Part shown: piece after piece, positions 6,129-6,466 of the stretch | Numbering within the stretch: position 1 is the first letter of the stretch | Layout of the letters: the number at the start of each line of letters is the position of its first letter | Source: an uncultured Prevotellaceae bacterium | GTDB taxonomy: Bacteria > Bacteroidota > Bacteroidia > Bacteroidales > Bacteroidaceae | DNA length: 6,466 nucleotides | Reading direction: 5' to 3' | NCBI GenBank assembly: GCA_900313845.1 | Contig: OMTC01000111.1 | Coordinates: forward strand, 1-6,466 | Translations under genes and position numbers: made by a program | The notes under the pieces: model-generated | Databases searched by the model: none | Told to the model about the DNA's origin: nothing | The model's input: only the letters and a program-made list of their open reading frames with translations

Positions 6129-6466
6129 CGTCAATGCGCTTATTGACAAGTCACGTAATCCTGAAAAAACTATCAATGAGTACATGAATCAGTTAAGAAG
6201 TGATCTGGGTCATGTAAAGGGGGAACTGGCAGCACTTGAGACAACACGTGACAGAGCAGCCAGAGAACTGAATGAGTGTGAGTCAGAACTGGAGAAGTAT
6301 GAAAGATATGCAGAGAAGGCATCTCAGGATGGAAACTCTGCTGATGCAAGACTTTATGAGCAGAAGAAGGATCGTCTTATGCCTCAGTATGAAACACTGA
6401 AGGCAAAGTATGATCAGTCCAATCAGGATACAACAGATCTTTCTGCTATGAGAGATAAACTTACAT
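6118..6466 (+). CDS. pspA: PspA/IM30 (phage shock protein A) family protein, partial at both ends
   Basis: An open frame of 116 codons runs from the ATG at 6118 off the right edge. It begins 'MASNVNALIDKSRNPEKTIN' and continues with 'YMNQLRSDLGHVKGELA' and 'ECESELEKYERYAEKA', matching PspA/IM30/LiaH proteins, which are long helical coiled-coil proteins that bind and stabilise the cytoplasmic membrane under envelope stress. The usual length is about 220-230 residues, so roughly half is present. Homology continues upstream of 6118 as LKRFKDI, but no start codon lies there: the frame hits a stop at 6082-6084 with no ATG between. The native initiator and first few residues, part of the membrane-binding amphipathic helix, are missing. 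All visible glutamines use CAG and most lysines AAG, unlike the neighbouring cob genes, and the protein resembles Firmicute (Lachnospiraceae-like) members. The family call is firm; whether this gene truly neighbours cobS is doubtful. Confidence 0.85.
   Translation, partial: MASNVNALIDKSRNPEKTINEYMNQLRSDLGHVKGELAALETTRDRAARELNECESELEKYERYAEKASQDGNSADARLYEQKKDRLMPQYETLKAKYDQSNQDTTDLSAMRDKLT

Noticed and set aside
6118..6466. PspA as part of a new stress-linked cobalamin system
   Set aside because: The gene lacks its start, cobS lacks its end, and codon use differs; a chimeric join explains the adjacency better than a functional link.

Overview
The window looks like Bacteroidales chromosome, most likely Prevotella or a close relative. 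The evidence is the protein sequences (a Bacteroidetes-style DcuB, and CobU/CobT/CobS in that order), promoter-like boxes matching the Bacteroidetes TAnnTTTG (-7) and TTTG (-33) consensus, no Shine-Dalgarno motifs before the starts, and AT-rich 'attcttaattcttcatt' repeats. This is a taxonomic inference from sequence features, not a database result.

Layout. On the minus strand, reading leftward from about 3330, are a sodium:solute symporter-family transporter (1878-3329), a DcuB-type C4-dicarboxylate transporter (334-1779) closed by a clear intrinsic terminator (271-306), and the first 68 codons of tex (1-206), which has its own well-formed promoter (228-260). On the plus strand, diverging from the symporter across a 159-bp intergenic region, is a cobalamin nucleotide-loop assembly cluster: cobU (3489-4037), cobT (4086-5249) and cobS (5385-6128). 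CobU activates adenosylcobinamide to adenosylcobinamide-GDP, CobT makes alpha-ribazole phosphate from the lower-ligand base, and membrane-bound CobS joins the two. DcuB would exchange fumarate, malate or succinate in an anaerobic, succinate-forming metabolism.

Abrupt change at the right end. CobS loses its conserved C-terminus exactly where a different gene begins: the 5' part of a PspA/IM30-family gene whose protein and codon use look like a Firmicute (Lachnospiraceae-like) gene. The PspA frame has no native start, because its first residues are replaced by cobS sequence. The two homologies overlap over about 21-24 bases near 6097-6120. I think this is most likely a chimeric assembly join between two organisms through a short shared word. 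A real deletion or recombination is possible but less likely.

I see no defence system, mobile element with a transposase, CRISPR array, tRNA or rRNA. The core of the window is ordinary metabolism. What deserves a second look is the cobS/pspA junction, the repeat element between cobT and cobS with its partial counterpart inside the symporter gene, and the promoter-like box placed almost on top of the cobU start codon. No stretch longer than 160 bases lacks a gene.
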